From assembly GCF_000330505.1 (NCBI RefSeq), contig NW_004443753.1, positions 102,957 through 166,956 on the forward strand: a stretch of DNA of 64,000 nucleotides, given 5' to 3'. The position numbers and the translations under genes are program-made. Source of the stretch: Entamoeba invadens IP1. Its lineage: Eukaryota > Evosea > Mastigamoebida > Endamoebidae. This document shows, piece by piece, positions 29,098 to 40,097 of this stretch (positions are counted from its first letter, which is position 1; every line of letters begins with the position of its first letter). The notes below the pieces were generated by a model that searched no databases, was not told where the DNA came from, and saw nothing but the letters and a program-made list of their open reading frames with translations.

Positions 29098-29565
29098 ATG
29101 TCAGACAACACTGAAATTGAGCGTAAGTTCCTTGTGAGCAACACCGACTTTTTAACGACGGAAAATGCAACACGACATATTGTTCAGGGCTATTTGTGCA
29201 ACGAAGCAGAGAAGATCGTTCGAGTACGTGCCGATGAGAAAAGTGGATTCATTACGATCAAAGGGACGACAAAAGGAATAACACGAAAGGAATATGAATA
29301 TCCCATTCCAAAATCGGACGCAGAAGAATTGATGTCGTTCTGTGCAGAGAAAATCGAGAAGACACGCCACTTGATTACTTACGAAGGACATACGTTTGAA
29401 GTCGACTTCTTTGAAGGGAAGAACAAAGGGTTGATAATGGCGGAGTTAGAATTGACGTCTGAAGATGAGAAGTTTGCAAAGCCAAGTTGGCTTGGAAAAG
29501 AAGTTTCGGATGATCCAAGATATTATAACGCAAATCTCATTAAGAAGCCATTCACCACTTGGTAA
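29098..29565 (+). CDS. CYTH-domain triphosphate tunnel metalloenzyme
   Basis: 155 residues, the size of single-domain bacterial-type TTM proteins. The N-terminal EIERKFLV is the ExExK signature for metal and triphosphate binding. Alternating strands with conserved charges follow (KIVRVRADEKSGFITIKG, EYEYPIP, FEVDFFEG, IMAELELTSEDE). Probable activity is hydrolysis of inorganic triphosphate or another triphosphate. No signal peptide. The bacterial-like size is consistent with lateral gain in the lineage, but that is only a guess. Confidence 0.9.
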   Translation: MSDNTEIERKFLVSNTDFLTTENATRHIVQGYLCNEAEKIVRVRADEKSGFITIKGTTKGITRKEYEYPIPKSDAEELMSFCAEKIEKTRHLITYEGHTFEVDFFEGKNKGLIMAELELTSEDEKFAKPSWLGKEVSDDPRYYNANLIKKPFTTW

Positions 29566-29621
29566 TTGACACGCGTTTTGACAAGATTTGGTTATATTAT
29601 TTTTACAAGTTTTATATCTTA

Positions 29622-29783
29622 TTAATATATGGTTGACCATTTAAGTCGTGTTCTAGACACTATCTTAGCAGTTAACCCTTTACTCTTGGGAAAAACTTTG
29701 AACACTGACATATACCTGAAAGTGTCTTCGATGCTTCCCGAATGAATACCATTCGAGTTGAACGCCTTAAATAGTCGAAGGGT
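29622..29783 (-). pseudogene. Orphan coding-like fragment
   Basis: On the minus strand, 53 codons are open between a TAA at 29784-29786 and a TAA at 29622-29624, with composition far less AT-rich than the flanks (FRYMSVFKVFPKSKGLTAKI). No ATG precedes it in frame. It may be a fragment of a decayed gene or a terminal exon. The rest of 29566-29976 is AT-rich and empty. Confidence 0.3.
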
Positions 29784-29976
29784 TTACTTATTTATCACAT
29801 TCCTCTCTCTATAGTATATGTATAGTATAATAAACTATATTCTTCGTCTCTTGTTCTCATTCGTTGTATAGTTCAATTTATAATAAATAATTACTATACA
29901 AAGTAGTAAAAAATGCGTTGTAAAACAAAAAGTGACTTCCACGTCATCCCTAAAACTGCAAAGAACCTATAAGGCG

Positions 29977-32900
29977 ATGAACGTCGTTGGAGCACCAGTC
30001 GTAGAATTTCCTTTGATTCGAACGGTCGAGCGGACGATTGGGAAAGTGTCTGAGAATTTGCGGAATTGGATGAACAAAAAGCGACAATTTGAGTTTGTCG
30101 ATTTGATATTTGGGTTTCACCAAAACTTTATGCGTTTGTTGGTAATGACGCGATACCTCAAGTTTGACCACCCATACATCAAAAACGTGTTGGTTGGGAG
30201 TCAAGTCTTGTTACTCAACATTTTGTATATGAACTCGCTGGGGCAGGGCCTTGTCGACTTCTCGAACAATTACTCCATTTTCAGAGCATTGCCATATGAG
30301 ATAGAAGCCGCACTTTCCATATTACTTCAAGGGAATTTCGAAAAACTCCCGCTGAAAGTCCAGGACATCATCAACTTCCAGAACTCCCTTGTCGACCCTC
30401 GGAATAACTTTAATAAGATCACACTGTTCATTCGTAAGTACTTCTACCTCCATTCAAATGAATATATATTCCAAAGTGTCGACATTATACTCGGAATGAT
30501 TGTGTGTAAGGCAAAGAACTTCACGGTGTTTTTAACATTAAAGAATCCAAATGTAGTATATGAGGGGGGCAAAGTCGAGTTTTATGTCGTCTCCATTTAC
30601 CCCAATGAAGAGGGAATTAACTGGAAACGAATGAACACACAACCAGTCGATTCCTTCGAATTCTTGCTTCAAGAGTTCAATCATTATGTCAACTCACTCA
30701 TTTGCTCAGATTTGAGTGATCACAACAAGATTGAGAATGGGCAGAATGAGAAAATGGAAGAAGAAGGAAAAAACATGGAAGAAGAAGACGGATGGAAAGA
30801 AAAACTCGAAAGAATGCGCGCGTTTTTGGACAAATACGTCGTGTTCGTACACAAACACGTTCTCGTCAATAAGACCAGATCAAGTGTGACTATGGGGTTA
30901 TACCCGTTCATGAATTCAATACTCTCAAATTCGGGAAATAAAATAGACGTGTATTATTGGGGACAAACAGTCGAAGTTTTAGACCAATGCCCCACCAGTT
31001 TCAGATTACTGACAAGACCAAAGTTGGTTATTCAATACACCCCATCAATGCACAAAATCGTTATTACACACGAACCTGAAATTGGAATGGAGTTGGTTTG
31101 TTTTATCGAGTTTCTATTGTTGCTTACCGTTACAAAGACACAAAATTGTTTGACCAAATGTTCATGTTTAAGTTGTGGATTTCTTGTAATAACATGTAGG
31201 ATTCATCAGAAACACTCTTTTCGTTGATCAATAAAGTATCGACACGGACAGTCAAAATATTCCAAAACAACTTACTGTCATTCCCTTTGTCGTATTGCAA
31301 GACACCCAAAGTTCAAGTGTCTTTATTGACTGGAAAGTGCAGACTGTTTGACATCGGTCTTCCCCCATCACTGGTTCTTCATTTTGAAACAATGTTGGCT
31401 ATCGCTATTACACATGAAAACGTACTAAAAACGACAATGGAAGATTTTGAAAAATGCAAAAAACTCGCGACAATACACAACGTGGCAATGGTCCATTCAC
31501 AATTTTCTAAGCTGAAGGAACCAGAAGTTTATTATTTGAAAGCACAACCAGGAGAATCTCTGATCAGAGGATTTCCTCTTAATTTTTCTTTGAGCGAAGT
31601 TGCGTCCATTTATGTTGGAATTGAAAATGGACAAATTGTCATGAAATACATGATCAATTCGGAAGAGAGACAAAGCGCTGAATGTGATGAAAATGTACTG
31701 AAATCATTTGATGACCTTTACGACTTTTTCTTTTCTAAATTTGAGTCGATGTTACTGAAGGCTTACCAAACGACTTTCAAGCTGTTCTTCACAAAGTATT
31801 TCAAAAATCTGAAAGGAGAGCATTTTAACGTTATCGAAAGAGCAAACAATTCACTGTTGATAACACATGTTAACATTCCTTTTATTCATTCAATTTCGAT
31901 TAAGGTGAATGCAGAGACTGTCACTCTATTTCTGTCGAGAAGTGGTATCAATCTTAATATTGAAAACTCTAAAAATGGGGTATACTCGTTTTCGATACCA
32001 AGAGTTTGTTATAACATATTACTTTTACAAAACATAATTAACATGTAGAAATACGTCGACGACGATATTAACACTCTGATGGGTATTTACGCCCCATTTT
32101 TACATGTACTTCTCTTTTCGTATTTATTCAATTTCAATAACGGAATGTCGCACAACGAGGCCGAGTACACAAACAATTCCGTGACTATTGCACATACATT
32201 GAGAATCAATTTTGTGTCAACAAATCCTGAGAAGATTTCAATGAAATGTGAGGTGCTCTATCCCAACACCCAAAGTTCGGTGACTGAGAAAATCAAAAAG
32301 AGAATCACTTTTTCGTTTATTTCGGATAGCTTGACAATCCCCCAATTTACTGAAATGAAAAACGCGATTAGAGGCTTAAATAGCCATGTGTTGGAAGGCG
32401 TTGTAAACCACCCAATGACAACACAAACTTCATACACTCTGGATATATACAACTTCTTCATTTACACGTTTTCCGTGGCGCCAGAAGGCGCAACACAAAT
32501 CAATTTCAATTCATTCTACAGAGTTGTCCATCACTTTAACCGCAAAATATCATTTGACTACTACCCTTTCATAGGTCCTTTCACAGAAACAATTTTCAAG
32601 TCACTTCCATTAAAAAAGGATGCAGTCGACGAAACACATCTCGAGTTGGCGTTGAATCAATTTTATCGGGTGGCATACCTCTCTCTTGTCTCGCTGTTCT
32701 TTTCTTCCTCAAATTGCATGGCGGACCAAAACAACACTTTCAAGTCGGGACAATACAACGTCTCTGCTCCACTCACACTCACAAATGCACAGAAAGTCAT
32801 TCAAATCGAGCCTATTCTCTCTATTAACGACAACACAACCAAAGTCATTGTGGACTATTTCAACACAAAGTTTAGCACTCCATTTAAAAGAGTTTCCAAC

Positions 32901-33358
32901 GTAGCGTTATTTGTTCAAGATTACATCAATGTAGTACGACAAGACAGTGTGAAGGAGTTGTCTGTATTACCCTCCGCATTTTTTGTTTGTTTTTTGTTGC
33001 AAATCATATTATAAGTTAAGTGTTCTCACTCTTTTGAAATATTTGTAATGACCAAAAGGATATTCCTCAAACGTGTGGGTTTGTGTTTGATTTTCAAATC
33101 CGGAAACACAAGCCACAGACAAATTTGTTTGAAGTGTGCCTTACCTTTACCCTTTCTGGTGACAACCGGACTAAAATACTGTTATCGTACCGAGGTAGTG
33201 CCTGGTTTGTGATGAAAGTGACTCCTGCGTCGAACAAATTCAACTCGAACTTTGTCGAGTTTCTGCGTGGTGTTCTTGGGAAACAAGACAGAAACCGTGT
33301 CTCTGACGGGTTGGTCAAAATTATCGACGTTTTCAAAGCAAATTATCAGAAATTTTGA
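29977..33358 (+). CDS. MED14: Mediator subunit 14, four exons
   Basis: Four consecutive open frames join through introns with GTTTGT donors, all in phase 0: exon 1 29977-31095, intron 31096-31199 (ends TAG); exon 2 31200-32003, intron 32004-32048 (TAG); exon 3 32049-32984, intron 32985-33058 (AAG); exon 4 33059-33358. About 1052 residues. The N-terminus resembles MED14/Rgr1: VEFPLIRTVERTIGKV, then FHQNFMRLLVMTRYLKF. MED14 is the backbone of Mediator between polymerase II and activators. I start at the first in-frame ATG (29977); the longer ORF starts with GTG. A Lys/Glu/Met-rich insert lies near residue 250-275. Confidence 0.75.
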
Positions 33359-33448
33359 TTGATCTTTATGTATTCTGATGCATTATTATTTTCCCAATAT
33401 CATGATACCAGGCCACCTTTCAATGGTAAACAAACAATATTAAATCAA

Positions 33449-34018
33449 TCACTTAGTGTTGTATAATTTCTTCGATCTCTTCATCTTGGCCTTGTTGATC
33501 ATATCCCTTTCCTTCCCTGTTTTGATCTTTCTTAGTTCAAGGCCAGGGTTATTTTTATGTGTTATGTCGTGTATCGAAGCGTTGAAGAAGAGTTGACCAT
33601 TTTTAGTCTTTGCCGATTGTTCGTGGAAAGTCAAAGCCTCTCTAATCCTGAAGGCTTCAGTCTTTGATACTTTATTGGAGTTCTCCCATTTGCGTTGCGA
33701 TAGTGGAACAACAGCTTCCTCTTCTCTTCCACGTAAATTGTTCATTTGTTTCTCATTTTTGATTTTTAATAATTTTTCTTGGTATTCTCTGTAGTTCATA
33801 TGTATTTTTTTTGGAGGTAACCCTAAAATCCCTCGATAATCCTTTTCGAGTAATTCATGTGAAAGACCTGTCGAATTTTCATACCCAATCTTCTTCACCA
33901 TTTTCAATAGCTTTCCAAACTCATATGGCGTCTGCTCAAACTTCTCAGGCTTTTTCGCGTCGTGTTTTTCTTTCTCTTTTATCTTCTTTGATGACTTCTT
34001 TTGTATAAACTTCGGCAT
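33449..34018 (-). CDS. Lysine-rich basic protein, possibly nucleolar
   Basis: 189 residues, highly basic (MPKFIQKKSSKKIKEKEK at the start, NKAKMKRSKKLYNTK at the end), helical, no signal peptide. A block PLSQRKWENSNKVSKTEAFR vaguely recalls CCDC137-type nucleolar proteins, but this is weak. Tail-to-tail with MED14, 90 bases apart. Confidence 0.6.
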   Translation of the reverse strand: MPKFIQKKSSKKIKEKEKHDAKKPEKFEQTPYEFGKLLKMVKKIGYENSTGLSHELLEKDYRGILGLPPKKIHMNYREYQEKLLKIKNEKQMNNLRGREEEAVVPLSQRKWENSNKVSKTEAFRIREALTFHEQSAKTKNGQLFFNASIHDITHKNNPGLELRKIKTGKERDMINKAKMKRSKKLYNTK

Positions 34019-34204
34019 GTTATTTCTTTTTCTTTTTCTTTTTTTTTTGTTATACTATTAGTATACTATTAATATAATACACTTCAAAGTGGTTGTGTTT
34101 ATTATTTTTATTAGTATTATATTATATAATTATAATTCCTTTAATAACAAAAAAATGTTATGAATACGAAGAAAAAATGTTATTTGATTGACAAAATTGG
34201 GGAT
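34019..34204. other. AT-rich intergenic DNA
   Basis: Nothing recognised between the basic protein gene and the hairpin upstream of the Nup98-like gene. Confidence 0.5.
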
Positions 34205-34233
34205 AACTCACCAATTGTGAATTAAAGTGAGTT
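34205..34233. repeat. Nested hairpin with AAAGTGAG, upstream of the Nup98-like gene
   Basis: AACTCAC (34205-34211) pairs exactly with GTGAGTT (34227-34233), and inside it AATT pairs with AATT around GTG. The right arm includes the recurring AAAGTGAG element (34224-34231). About 190 bases before the ATG. Confidence 0.5.
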
Positions 34234-34422
34234 GAATATCACTAAAAATAAAAAGAGATAAACCCATAAAGTAAGAAACGCCGAAGTTCACAACTTTTCA
34301 TAACTATTAATTAATTAGAAGAATATTAATAAAGAACTAGAAGTTGCTTAAAAGCATTGAACTCAGGGTGTGAAGTATTCCCTTAAACAAATAAAAAGGC
34401 GATTAACTGATAAACCCAATTA

Positions 34423-36102
34423 ATGATGCAAAACACTTTGCAAGGGTTTAATACTAATTTCCAACAAACAAATACATTCACTCAACCATCTCAAAATATG
34501 ATGGGAAACAATTCTTTGTTTGGCCAACAACAACAACAAAACACTCTCTTCACTTCACAGAACCTCTTTGGAGGTCAACAGCAACAACAACAAAATAACT
34601 TCGCAAATACTTTTAACCAACAAGGAAATCAAAATCTCTTTGGAACTCAACAACAGGGAAACACCTTCGGACAACAACAAAACGTCTTTGGAAATCAACA
34701 AACGACAAATTCGTTGTTTGGAAACACGCAAACTGGATTTGGGACGATGACACAAAACGCACAACAAACGGGAAATACCTTTGGAAGCAATTTTGGCGGT
34801 GCCAATTCTGCGTTCACTGCAAAACCGCAGTCTGGCCTTTCTGTGTTTGGTAACACGCAGCAGAACACTTTTGGACAACAACCGACGCAGCCAAATTCAT
34901 TATTTGGAAATACACAACAGAACTTCTTTGGACAGCAACCACAAGGCAATTCGTTGTTTGGGAATACGCAGCAACAGATGGGGAGTACCAATACTAATAT
35001 GATGGGCAATCAACAACAAAACAGTTTATTTGGAAGTACCTCCCTTCAACAAGGGGGGTTAGGGGGAAACTTATTTGGTCAACCAACACAGCAACAGCAA
35101 GGGACTGGGTTATCGGGGATGACACAGCCACAAATGGGCAATTCCTTATTTGGGAATACACCGTCGCAAATAGGGAGTAATCCTCTTATGGGGGGTCAAC
35201 CACAAAATAACTTATTTGGAGGGAATACACAACAACAAAGTGGGTTAGGGGGGAATTTGTTTGGGAATAGTACTACAAGTTCTTTATTTGGGAATCAACA
35301 ACAAAGCAATAACTTGTTTGGGAATGGGATGGGAGCATTGGGACAACAACAAAATTCGATGTTTGGGAATCAACAACAGAGCAATGGCTTGTTTGGGAAT
35401 ACTCCAGGATTGTATGGACAACAACAACTTGCGAACCAAATGCAACAACCACAACTTGTATTGCCTCCAACAACACCACTGAAGATCGTCGAAAAGGAAC
35501 CAAAAGTCGACGACGCGCTTGATGAAATGAGAAGCCAAATCCAAAGCAAAGCACTCATTCTGGTCTTTAGAAAGACTATGCACGAAGCGCATCGCGATGA
35601 CCCACCTCAAGAAGTCGCGAAAAAAATACCAACACGTGTTGTGAAAGTCGATGAGACTCAACCACATACAGAAGAAAAAGCAGTGATGGTGAAGACTGTT
35701 CCAGTCTTTAAATATGTACCACGCAGTCATAGAAAGGAGTATTATAGTGTTCCGAGTATGGAAGAATTACAGAAGATGGACGTCGAGAGTCTGAAACACC
35801 TCAAAAGTTTTGTATTTGGACGGACAGATGTTGGACAAATTGAGTGGAAGAACGTCGACATCACAGGAGTCAATTTTGATTGTGAAATCCAAATTGAAAG
35901 GGGAAACGCAATTGTCTACCCCACAGGAACTCTTAAACAAGAAGTTGGGAAGAAACTCAATACAGAAGCCACGCTGACTTATTACCATATGAATAAGGAT
36001 GAAGAGTTCGACTCACAACTCGAACGGCTGAAAAAGGTCGGAGAAATCGTTCAACAAGACGAAATTAGAGGTGAAATAACAATTAAAGTGCAGCATTTCT
36101 AA
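34423..36102 (+). CDS. Nup98-like GLFG nucleoporin ending at the autocleavage site
   Basis: 559 residues. Residues 1-340 are Gln/Asn-rich with many GLFGN/SLFGN repeats that bind transport receptors. Residues about 415-559 match the Nup98 autoproteolytic domain: EYYSVPSMEELQKMDVE, SFVFGRTDVGQIEWKNVDIT, NAIVYPTGTLKQEVGKKLN, ending ITIKVQHF then stop. In Nup98 proteins self-cleavage occurs between F and S of HFS, releasing Nup96 or a short tail; here the stop codon stands exactly where the serine should be. No GLEBS motif was noticed. No intron signal (GTTTGT) follows. Confidence 0.9.
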   Translation: MMQNTLQGFNTNFQQTNTFTQPSQNMMGNNSLFGQQQQQNTLFTSQNLFGGQQQQQQNNFANTFNQQGNQNLFGTQQQGNTFGQQQNVFGNQQTTNSLFGNTQTGFGTMTQNAQQTGNTFGSNFGGANSAFTAKPQSGLSVFGNTQQNTFGQQPTQPNSLFGNTQQNFFGQQPQGNSLFGNTQQQMGSTNTNMMGNQQQNSLFGSTSLQQGGLGGNLFGQPTQQQQGTGLSGMTQPQMGNSLFGNTPSQIGSNPLMGGQPQNNLFGGNTQQQSGLGGNLFGNSTTSSLFGNQQQSNNLFGNGMGALGQQQNSMFGNQQQSNGLFGNTPGLYGQQQLANQMQQPQLVLPPTTPLKIVEKEPKVDDALDEMRSQIQSKALILVFRKTMHEAHRDDPPQEVAKKIPTRVVKVDETQPHTEEKAVMVKTVPVFKYVPRSHRKEYYSVPSMEELQKMDVESLKHLKSFVFGRTDVGQIEWKNVDITGVNFDCEIQIERGNAIVYPTGTLKQEVGKKLNTEATLTYYHMNKDEEFDSQLERLKKVGEIVQQDEIRGEITIKVQHF

Positions 36103-36323
36103 ATGATAGTATTGTGTTTATAGTTAATTTATTAGAAAAAATAGTATACTCATTATAATCTATTTATATAATATAATAAGTAATTAATAATTTACAAGAG
36201 TCAATCTAGTATATTTTTAATAAAAGATATGATAAAATAATTATAATAAAACAATAGTACTTAGAGTTATAATATTACTAGTACCAATAGTAATAATATA
36301 ATAATAATTAACTACAATATTAA

Positions 36324-36665
36324 TTAAAATTGAGGAGTGTATATGGTGACACAAAGAGGTTGAACGGAAAGAGGAGCCATCTTGTCCCACCCAAAAACGA
36401 TTTTTAAAGGCTCATTATTACTAACAGGTTGGGAAAGAGCAACGATTCGAGTTATTTTCTCGAAACGGTCTGAATGGTTTTTTTCTGTGCTTTTACAAGA
36501 GAACTTCAGTTCAAAGGGAAAATTGTTTGTGTCTAATTCTATAGACCAATTTGAGTTTAAACAAACCATTGGTAATACTTTAGTTTCGTCAATATATTTA
36601 ATTTGTGCAAAAATAGTTTCACCATAATTTGTTTTGTAATCAATATTGATTATTAAATGAACCAT
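36324..36665 (-). CDS. Small CBM20-like (starch-binding) domain protein
   Basis: 113 residues with a single beta-rich domain. The N-terminus, VHLIINIDYKTNYGETIFAQ, follows the opening strand pattern of CBM20 (F.V...T..GE.LF), and NSNWSIELDTNNFPFELKF and FEKITRIVAL follow later strands. Small stand-alone CBM20-type proteins occur in Entamoeba. The usual LG.W motif is not evident, so the assignment is tentative. No signal peptide. Confidence 0.5.
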   Translation of the reverse strand: MVHLIINIDYKTNYGETIFAQIKYIDETKVLPMVCLNSNWSIELDTNNFPFELKFSCKSTEKNHSDRFEKITRIVALSQPVSNNEPLKIVFGWDKMAPLSVQPLCVTIYTPQF

Positions 36666-37247
36666 TACTCGATAGTTGGTCTAGTAAATTATATAAAGTT
36701 CAACTTTTATATGTGAATGATATTAAATAAACATCATTTAATTATAGTATATTATGTATAGTTTATTAATAATAATAATTATTATTATTGTTCTAAAACA
36801 CGTAATCCCATAATTTATTTTTTATTTAAAACGATTTATATATAATTATGATTAATAGTTTATATTGTATGACATAAAGCAATGATTGTATACAGTTATC
36901 CCTGTCCGAACTACAATGTGGATTATAACGTTCTGAGCTTTGTCTTTTTATTATAGCTCATGGACTTATGTATTCTTTTTCATTAAATAAACTATTTTTT
37001 TCTATCTTAAATTGCATTATTTCAAATGTATTTTAATAAATTGTATAGTTTACTATAAATTATAATACTATTAATTAATTAAACAAATTGTGATTATTAA
37101 CTTATTTTAATTTACTAAAAAAACACACAAAAAAATTTTAAAAAAAAATTATTATATACAATAGATTAATTATATTATAAACAATGGTAACTTTTACAAT
37201 GGTATTGCCAATAAAAAAATGTGAAATCTCACAGAACTCAAAACAGA
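36666..37247. other. AT-rich intergenic DNA
   Basis: Long A/T stretches; nothing recognised until the signal-peptide exon of the next gene. Confidence 0.5.
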
Positions 37248-39190
37248 ATGCAAGTCCTCTTTCTCTTTCTCTTTTCGTTCTTGCAATTTTCATACGCCCG
37301 TAAAAAAACTTTCAAAAACAGGCGCTCCATTCCACGAAATGTTTGTTGTATTGTAGTGTGCCATAATACTTTTGTCCTTCGTAACTTCACATAAAATCAT
37401 TAAAACTTAAAAACAAAACCATTGGTTTTAGTTTTTTTAATTCACAAACTCACTCACACATACTGGTAGTAAATTTTTTATACATAATAGTAACAATGAA
37501 GGAAGAAATCTCCTTAGCTTTAAGTTCGTGCAAAGAGATATTGGAATTTGCCACAGGGAGTCCAACCGTTCCTGAGACGTTAGAGGATTCTGTTTTTGAA
37601 CGTTTTCAGAAAACTCCAAAAACTGCACGTGAGCATTTGCTGGCGTACTTAGATCACCGGATAATTAGAGACATACCTGACAATGTCAGGGACCAAGCCT
37701 TAGGGGATCCTCAAGTCTCTCATTTTGTCGCGGACATCAATCTCAATATCGCTGTCAAAATGGGCGATCATTTGGGGCAAATAATTTCAGGGAACAACAA
37801 CTTGAATGGCTTCCGCACTTCAAAAAACTGCATCAAAGCTGTCACTGACTACGTGGAAGGACTCAAACCGTCAATGTGGTACGACTCGGAGTTTGAAACG
37901 AAGTTTGAGGTGCCAAGTTTCCAACCCATGACCTTTTCATACGCACACATCAATATGGAGTCGAAACTTAGTAAGACTTTAAACTACCTTAAACAACCAA
38001 TCGACGATATTGTGAAGTACAAGACACTCCTCCCACACGAAATGATTGAAGCGGGGAAATTATTATATCGAATGAAATATACTGGAAAGGGAATCAATGA
38101 CTTGTTCCAAGCAGCGTACGATAACGGAGATCCAAATGGTTTGGTGTTGTCGGGAATATTAAAAGAGTATGGTATCGGTGTCGAGAAGAACAAGACGGCT
38201 GCCGCAGAAATGTTTTTTGAGGAAATTGAGGGGACACCAGTTGCAGTGGGTCGAATTGGATTGTTGTTTAATGAAAAAGACTCTCCGATTGGGTATTCAC
38301 AAGAGGAAGTTGCAACTAAATTGGTAGAAGCCGCAAATAGAGGGCATGGAGATTCGATGTACCGTTTGATGTTATTGTTTAATGACCCACAATTTGTACA
38401 ATATAACAAGACGAGAGCGATGGAATACCGAATGAAAATGTTGTTGAAAAGAGAGAACCACGGACATATGATGTATGAAACAGCTCGATTGATGTTCGAC
38501 CCGAACAACAACATAACGTGCATGAGCGCGGCAACTTTCATCCAAAATTGTATTTTATCAACAAACATCGAAGTTTTGTTGTTGGACGAACTTGCTTCGA
38601 GATACTATGAGGAACAAATGTATCGGCCGGCATTGGTTTTGTATCAATTCCTTGGCGAACTCGGAATTATGAGTGCGCAACTGAACGCGGCGTTCATGTT
38701 AGAGGGTGGAATTGGATGTAGTAAAGTGGGGGAGGAACTTCGTTTCAAGAAAGCTCTTGATTTGTATAAAATGGTACATATAATGGAAAGAGAAACCATG
38801 TGGAAATACGTAATCGATGGCATTCCTGGCCTTCCCGGCACTGCGGCTGCTCGGATAGGAAATATGTATTTCGATGGGAAAGGGTTGGAAAGAGACATTG
38901 ACCAAGCAATTGAATGGTATAAAATCGCGTACGAAGATCAACAGCCCGAGGCGATTTACAAACTTGGTTTGATTAAAACATACTATGACAAGGAAAACAA
39001 ATACAAACTGAAAGAAGCAAGCGAGTACTTTATCGAGTTGATGAACATTAGAGGGTTCAGCACAATTGGATATTTAATGTTGATCAACTATTATTTGGAT
39101 TATGCGAGTGCCGACACATTAATGGTTGCGCTTGGGCTGATTTTAGTTGCTCTTTGTACTATGTGTTGGAAGAAATATCAAGGTTTTTGA
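37248..39190 (+). CDS. SEL1L/Hrd3-like ERAD protein, probably two exons
   Basis: The main frame (ATG at 37496, 564 residues) has Sel1-like repeats (EYGIGVEKNKTAAAEMFFEE; NMYFDGKGLERDIDQAIEWY) and one C-terminal membrane span (about 540-557), the layout of SEL1L/Hrd3, but no signal peptide. Upstream an ATG at 37248 opens MQVLFLFLFSFLQFSYARKK, a textbook signal peptide, followed after 31 codons by a GTTTGT donor (37341). A phase-compatible AAG acceptor ends at 37501, giving a 161-base intron. Other acceptors are possible. SEL1L/Hrd3 partners the Hrd1 ligase in removing misfolded ER proteins. Confidence 0.7.
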
Positions 39191-39284
39191 TTGATCACAA
39201 CCTTTTACATTGAACACATCGGTCACCTTTTGTTGTTTAATTAATTCATTTCTTCGTTGCGTTGGTTAATGAACATGCAAAGAA

Positions 39285-40097
39285 TCAATTATGACCAACA
39301 GTTGTCAAACTGCAGTTTCGTTGAAGGATGTGCGGAGAGAAGTGGTCGCACAGTTTCGAACACACGTAGCAATACCCTTTCCCACACCCACCGACATTTG
39401 GATTACAGTACATCCAATTGCATCCAGATATTCGTTCGGCAGCCATTCCACAACTTGGACACAACGCTCCACCTCCATTTTTCATGTATTCCAAGAACAT
39501 ACTTTCACTTTTGTCGTTCAATTTCTTCCATTCTTTGTATTGGTCACAAGTATATCCGTCATGGTACTCGACTCGACAATTAAAACAATAAGATATGCCA
39601 CATGTAGTGCACACAATTTTTGGGTGGTTTGGATCGCCAATGACTGGGGTTTCACATTTTGGGCAATACCTGGTGTTGGGTTGACCGTTCAGAAAGACTC
39701 GTTTGGAGTTTTCTCTGAATTGAAGGAACATTTTTTCATCTGCAAAAAGTTTATATTGAATCAAGTCACAGTAAGGAATGACTGAAGTACACCCCGCTTC
39801 CATACATTGTATCTTAGCTTTATTGTTTTCAATTTGTGCTTTGACAGTGTCTTTTACACATGACAAGCAAAATGAATGTCCACAAGGCTTGTAAATGTAA
39901 GTGTTCTCTGGTGTCATGTCTTCAAAGCACACTTCACATGTTTCTACTTGATTTGTAGGGTTTTGTATTTCTTTCAGTCTCTTGAAGTAGTCCAATATGA
40001 TTGCAGCTTTTGTGTTATTGTCGCTGTCCAAATTCTCTTCTATTTTTCGTGTTGTTTGGATGTTGAGTAATTGAATTGCACTCTCGACATTCGACAT
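39285..40097 (-). CDS. RBR-type E3 ubiquitin ligase
   Basis: 270 residues: RING1 from Cys54 (CEVCFEDMTPENTYIYKPCG, then HSFCLSC), an IBR domain (YCPKCETPVIG, CTTCGISYCFNC) and RING2 (CPSCGMAAERISGCNWMYC). Cys226 in SGCNWMYC is the predicted catalytic cysteine that takes ubiquitin as a thioester. A short terminal CDHFSPHILQRNC resembles the final zinc ligands. The N-terminal 50 residues are helical. Tail-to-tail with the SEL1L-like gene, 94 bases apart. Substrates are unknown. Confidence 0.92.
   Translation of the reverse strand: MSNVESAIQLLNIQTTRKIEENLDSDNNTKAAIILDYFKRLKEIQNPTNQVETCEVCFEDMTPENTYIYKPCGHSFCLSCVKDTVKAQIENNKAKIQCMEAGCTSVIPYCDLIQYKLFADEKMFLQFRENSKRVFLNGQPNTRYCPKCETPVIGDPNHPKIVCTTCGISYCFNCRVEYHDGYTCDQYKEWKKLNDKSESMFLEYMKNGGGALCPSCGMAAERISGCNWMYCNPNVGGCGKGYCYVCSKLCDHFSPHILQRNCSLTTVGHN

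Noticed and set aside
29660..29700. Possible U5 snRNA-like loop (CCCTTTACT) with a small stem
   Set aside because: The loop is one U short, there is no Sm site downstream and the region is better explained as a minus-strand coding fragment.
31096..31227. MED14 exon 1 ORF extension beyond the donor (tail rich in Cys and Leu)
   Set aside because: It is intron translation; the GTTTGT...TAG junction restores the family-like sequence.
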